Assembly: GCA_023389455.1 (NCBI GenBank)
Contig: JAEWEJ010000213.1
Location: forward strand, 1 to 8,042
Length of the DNA stretch: 8,042 nucleotides
Direction of reading: 5' to 3'
Origin: Actinomycetes bacterium
GTDB taxonomy: Bacteria > Actinomycetota > Actinomycetes > Actinomycetales > Cellulomonadaceae
In this document: positions 6,581-8,042 of the stretch, one piece after another
Numbering within the stretch: position 1 is the first letter of the stretch
Layout: each line of letters begins with the position of its first letter
Made by a program: the position numbers and the translations under genes
The notes under the pieces: model-generated
What the model saw: only the letters and a program-made list of their open reading frames with translations
Told to the model about the DNA's origin: nothing
The model's database searches: none

Positions 6581-7912
6581 TCAGCGTCGCCCGTCGTCCT
6601 CGCGCGTGAACTGGGCGCCGAGGGACTCGAGCTTGTCGGTGAAGCGCTCGTACCCGCGGTCGATCAGGCTGATCCCGCGCACGGCGGACGTGCCCTTGGC
6701 CGTCAGTGCGGCGATGAGGTGGCTGAAGCCGCCACGCAGGTCCGGGACCTCGATCTCGGCCGCCGAGAGCGGCGTCGGACCGGAGATGACCGCCGAGTGG
6801 TAGAAGTTGCGCTGCCCGAACCTGCAGGGCCGGCCTCCCAGGCACTCCTTGTAGACCTGGATCGTCGCCCCCATGCCGACGAGCGCGTCGACGAACCCGA
6901 AGCGGTTCTCGTACACCGTCTCGTGGACGATCGACAGGCCACGAGCCTGCGTCAGGGCGACCACGAGCGGCTGCTGCCAGTCCGTCATGAACCCCGGGTG
7001 GACGTCGGTCTCGAGCTGGATCGACCGCAGGTCGCCGCCCGGGTGGAAGAACCGGATGCCCTCGTCGTCGATCGCGAACTCGCCGCCGACCTTGCGGAAG
7101 GTGTTGAGGAACGTCGTCATCTCGGGCTGCGTGGCGCCGCGCACGTAGACGTCGCCCCCGGTCGCCAGGGCGGCGGACGCCCAGGACGCGGCCTCGATCC
7201 GGTCCGACAGGGCCGTGTGCTGGAACCCGACGAGCCGGTCCACCCCCTCGATCCGGATGACCCGGTCGGTGTCGACGGAGATGATCGCGCCCATCTTCTG
7301 CAGCACGTTGATGAGGTCCATGATCTCGGGCTCGATGGCCGCGTTGGCCAGCTCGGTGATGCCCTCGGCACGCACGGCGGTCAGCAGCAGCTGCTCGGTC
7401 GCGCCGACGCTCGGGTACGGCAGCGCGATCTTGGTGCCCTGCAGGCGGTGCGGCGCCCGGATGTGGATGCCGTTGTGGGTCTTGTCCACCACGGCACCGA
7501 ACTGGCGCAGGATGTCGAGGTGGTAGTTGATCGGGCGGTCCCCGATCCGGCAGCCACCGAGGTCGGGGATGAACGCCTCGCCGAGGCGGTGCAGCAGCGG
7601 GCCGCAGAACAGGATCGGGATGCGGCTCGAGCCGGCGTGGGCGTCGATGTCGGCGACGTGCGCCGACTCCACGTCCGTCGGGTCGAGCTGGATCGTGCCG
7701 GCGTCGTCGTCGATCTCGACCTTCACGCCGTGCAGCCGCAGCAGGCCGGACACCACGGCGACGTCCCTGATCTGGGGGACGTTGCGCAGCTCGCTCGGCG
7801 TCTCGCCCAGGAGCGCGGCGACCATCGCCTTGGAGACGAAGTTCTTGGCGCCTCGGACGGTGATCTCGCCCCGCAGCGGGTTGCCACCGTCGACGTACAG
7901 GAGGTCGGTCAT
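6581..7912 (-). CDS. murA: UDP-N-acetylglucosamine 1-carboxyvinyltransferase
   Basis: The first committed cytoplasmic step of peptidoglycan synthesis: enolpyruvyl transfer from phosphoenolpyruvate to UDP-GlcNAc. It has 443 residues in the two-domain EPSP-synthase fold. GAKN (21-24) carries the conserved Lys23-Asn24 pair. GGCRIGDRP (119-127) contains C121, which aligns with the catalytic Cys that fosfomycin alkylates (C115 of E. coli), so the enzyme should be fosfomycin-sensitive, unlike the Asp form of mycobacteria. FMTDWQQP (308-315) gives the general-base Asp D311, HETVYENRFG (330-339) the conserved Arg R337, and DLRGGFSH (391-398) the PEP-contacting Arg R393. The overall pattern is the Streptomyces-like actinobacterial MurA. 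I chose ATG 7912 because homology starts at MTDLLYVDGGNPL. An in-frame ATG at 7951 would add 13 residues resembling no MurA. It heads the minus-strand murA-plsC-gpsA run. Confidence 0.97.
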   Translation of the reverse strand: MTDLLYVDGGNPLRGEITVRGAKNFVSKAMVAALLGETPSELRNVPQIRDVAVVSGLLRLHGVKVEIDDDAGTIQLDPTDVESAHVADIDAHAGSSRIPILFCGPLLHRLGEAFIPDLGGCRIGDRPINYHLDILRQFGAVVDKTHNGIHIRAPHRLQGTKIALPYPSVGATEQLLLTAVRAEGITELANAAIEPEIMDLINVLQKMGAIISVDTDRVIRIEGVDRLVGFQHTALSDRIEAASWASAALATGGDVYVRGATQPEMTTFLNTFRKVGGEFAIDDEGIRFFHPGGDLRSIQLETDVHPGFMTDWQQPLVVALTQARGLSIVHETVYENRFGFVDALVGMGATIQVYKECLGGRPCRFGQRNFYHSAVISGPTPLSAAEIEVPDLRGGFSHLIAALTAKGTSAVRGISLIDRGYERFTDKLESLGAQFTREDDGRR

Positions 7913-7918
7913 GCGCCT

Positions 7919-7924
7919 ATCGTC
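7919..7924 (-). promoter_or_regulatory. candidate -10 element, murA
   Basis: On the minus strand this is GACGAT, keeping A2 and T6 of TANNNT, and it ends exactly 6 nt before the ATG at 7912. TGACGC about 20 nt further upstream resembles a -35, but the spacer is long. The position also argues against the ATG at 7951, which lies upstream of it. Confidence 0.4.
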
Positions 7925-7994
7925 CCTCACCCGCGGGAGTGCGCGCGTCATCCGCCGCGCGTGGTCCGCGGTCCTCGCACAACCCTCACAAACG

Positions 7995-8042
7995 CGGCCG
8001 GGGGGGGGCCCCGCGGCCCCCCGGCGCCCCCCCCCGGGGCCG
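7995..8042 (-). terminator. G9/C9 homopolymer hairpin upstream of murA
   Basis: CGGCC plus nine Gs (7995-8008) can pair with nine Cs (8027-8035) and GGCCG (8038-8042), leaving a GG bulge and an 18-base loop that is itself rich in C and G runs. On the minus strand the stem is followed by CGTTTGTGAGG, a weak T-run, so it could terminate a gene upstream of murA beyond the window edge. The runs are extreme even for this genome and touch the end of the sequence, so an assembly artefact is also possible. The region 7925-7994 shows nothing else recognisable. Confidence 0.35.

Noticed and set aside
6581..7951. MurA starting at the ATG at 7951
   Set aside because: The 13 extra residues (MTRALPRVRDDRR) resemble no MurA N-terminus, and the -10 placed for 7912 would lie inside this extension.
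7925..7994. Possible small gene or tRNA upstream of murA
   Set aside because: The stretch is only 70 bp, with no start plus SD and no cloverleaf arms. It is best read as promoter and spacer DNA.

Overview
The window is a very GC-rich chromosomal segment with almost all codons ending in G or C and frequent GTG starts. Gene content and protein style point to a high-GC actinobacterium, and Cellulomonas or a close relative is my best guess; this was not confirmed by any search. It looks like core genome, not a mobile or defence island. No transposase, integrase, phage gene, tRNA, rRNA or CRISPR array is visible.

There are eight protein genes and almost no spare DNA. From left to right: a GNAT N-acetyltransferase (+, 79-603); thiL, thiamine-monophosphate kinase (-, 633-1610); a DUF3515-type lipoprotein (+, 1690-2163); ddl, D-alanine--D-alanine ligase (-, 2194-3366); a Cys/Met-metabolism PLP enzyme of the cystathionine gamma-synthase/lyase family (+, 3441-4688); gpsA, glycerol-3-phosphate dehydrogenase (-, 4781-5800); plsC, 1-acylglycerol-3-phosphate acyltransferase (-, 5797-6531); and murA, UDP-GlcNAc enolpyruvyl transferase (-, 6581-7912). 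The right edge (7995-8042) is an extreme G/C homopolymer block able to fold into a long hairpin.

The minus-strand genes murA, plsC, gpsA, ddl and thiL plus the DUF3515 gene form an envelope-precursor cluster that recurs in Actinobacteria. MurA starts UDP-MurNAc synthesis, Ddl supplies the D-Ala-D-Ala dipeptide, and GpsA and PlsC make glycerol-3-phosphate and phosphatidic acid for membrane lipid. Two plus-strand genes, the PLP enzyme and the DUF3515 lipoprotein, interrupt the minus-strand run, so most genes must be transcribed separately. Only plsC and gpsA are clearly coupled, through a GTGA overlap and a good ribosome binding site.

The most noteworthy patterns are not new gene families. Seven of the eight start codons have a TANNNT-like -10 element ending only 6-9 nt upstream, which suggests leaderless or near-leaderless mRNAs. 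Two short tandem duplications each copy the end of a gene with its stop codon (DUF3515 and gpsA), both at convergent junctions. I found no convincing undescribed multi-gene system.
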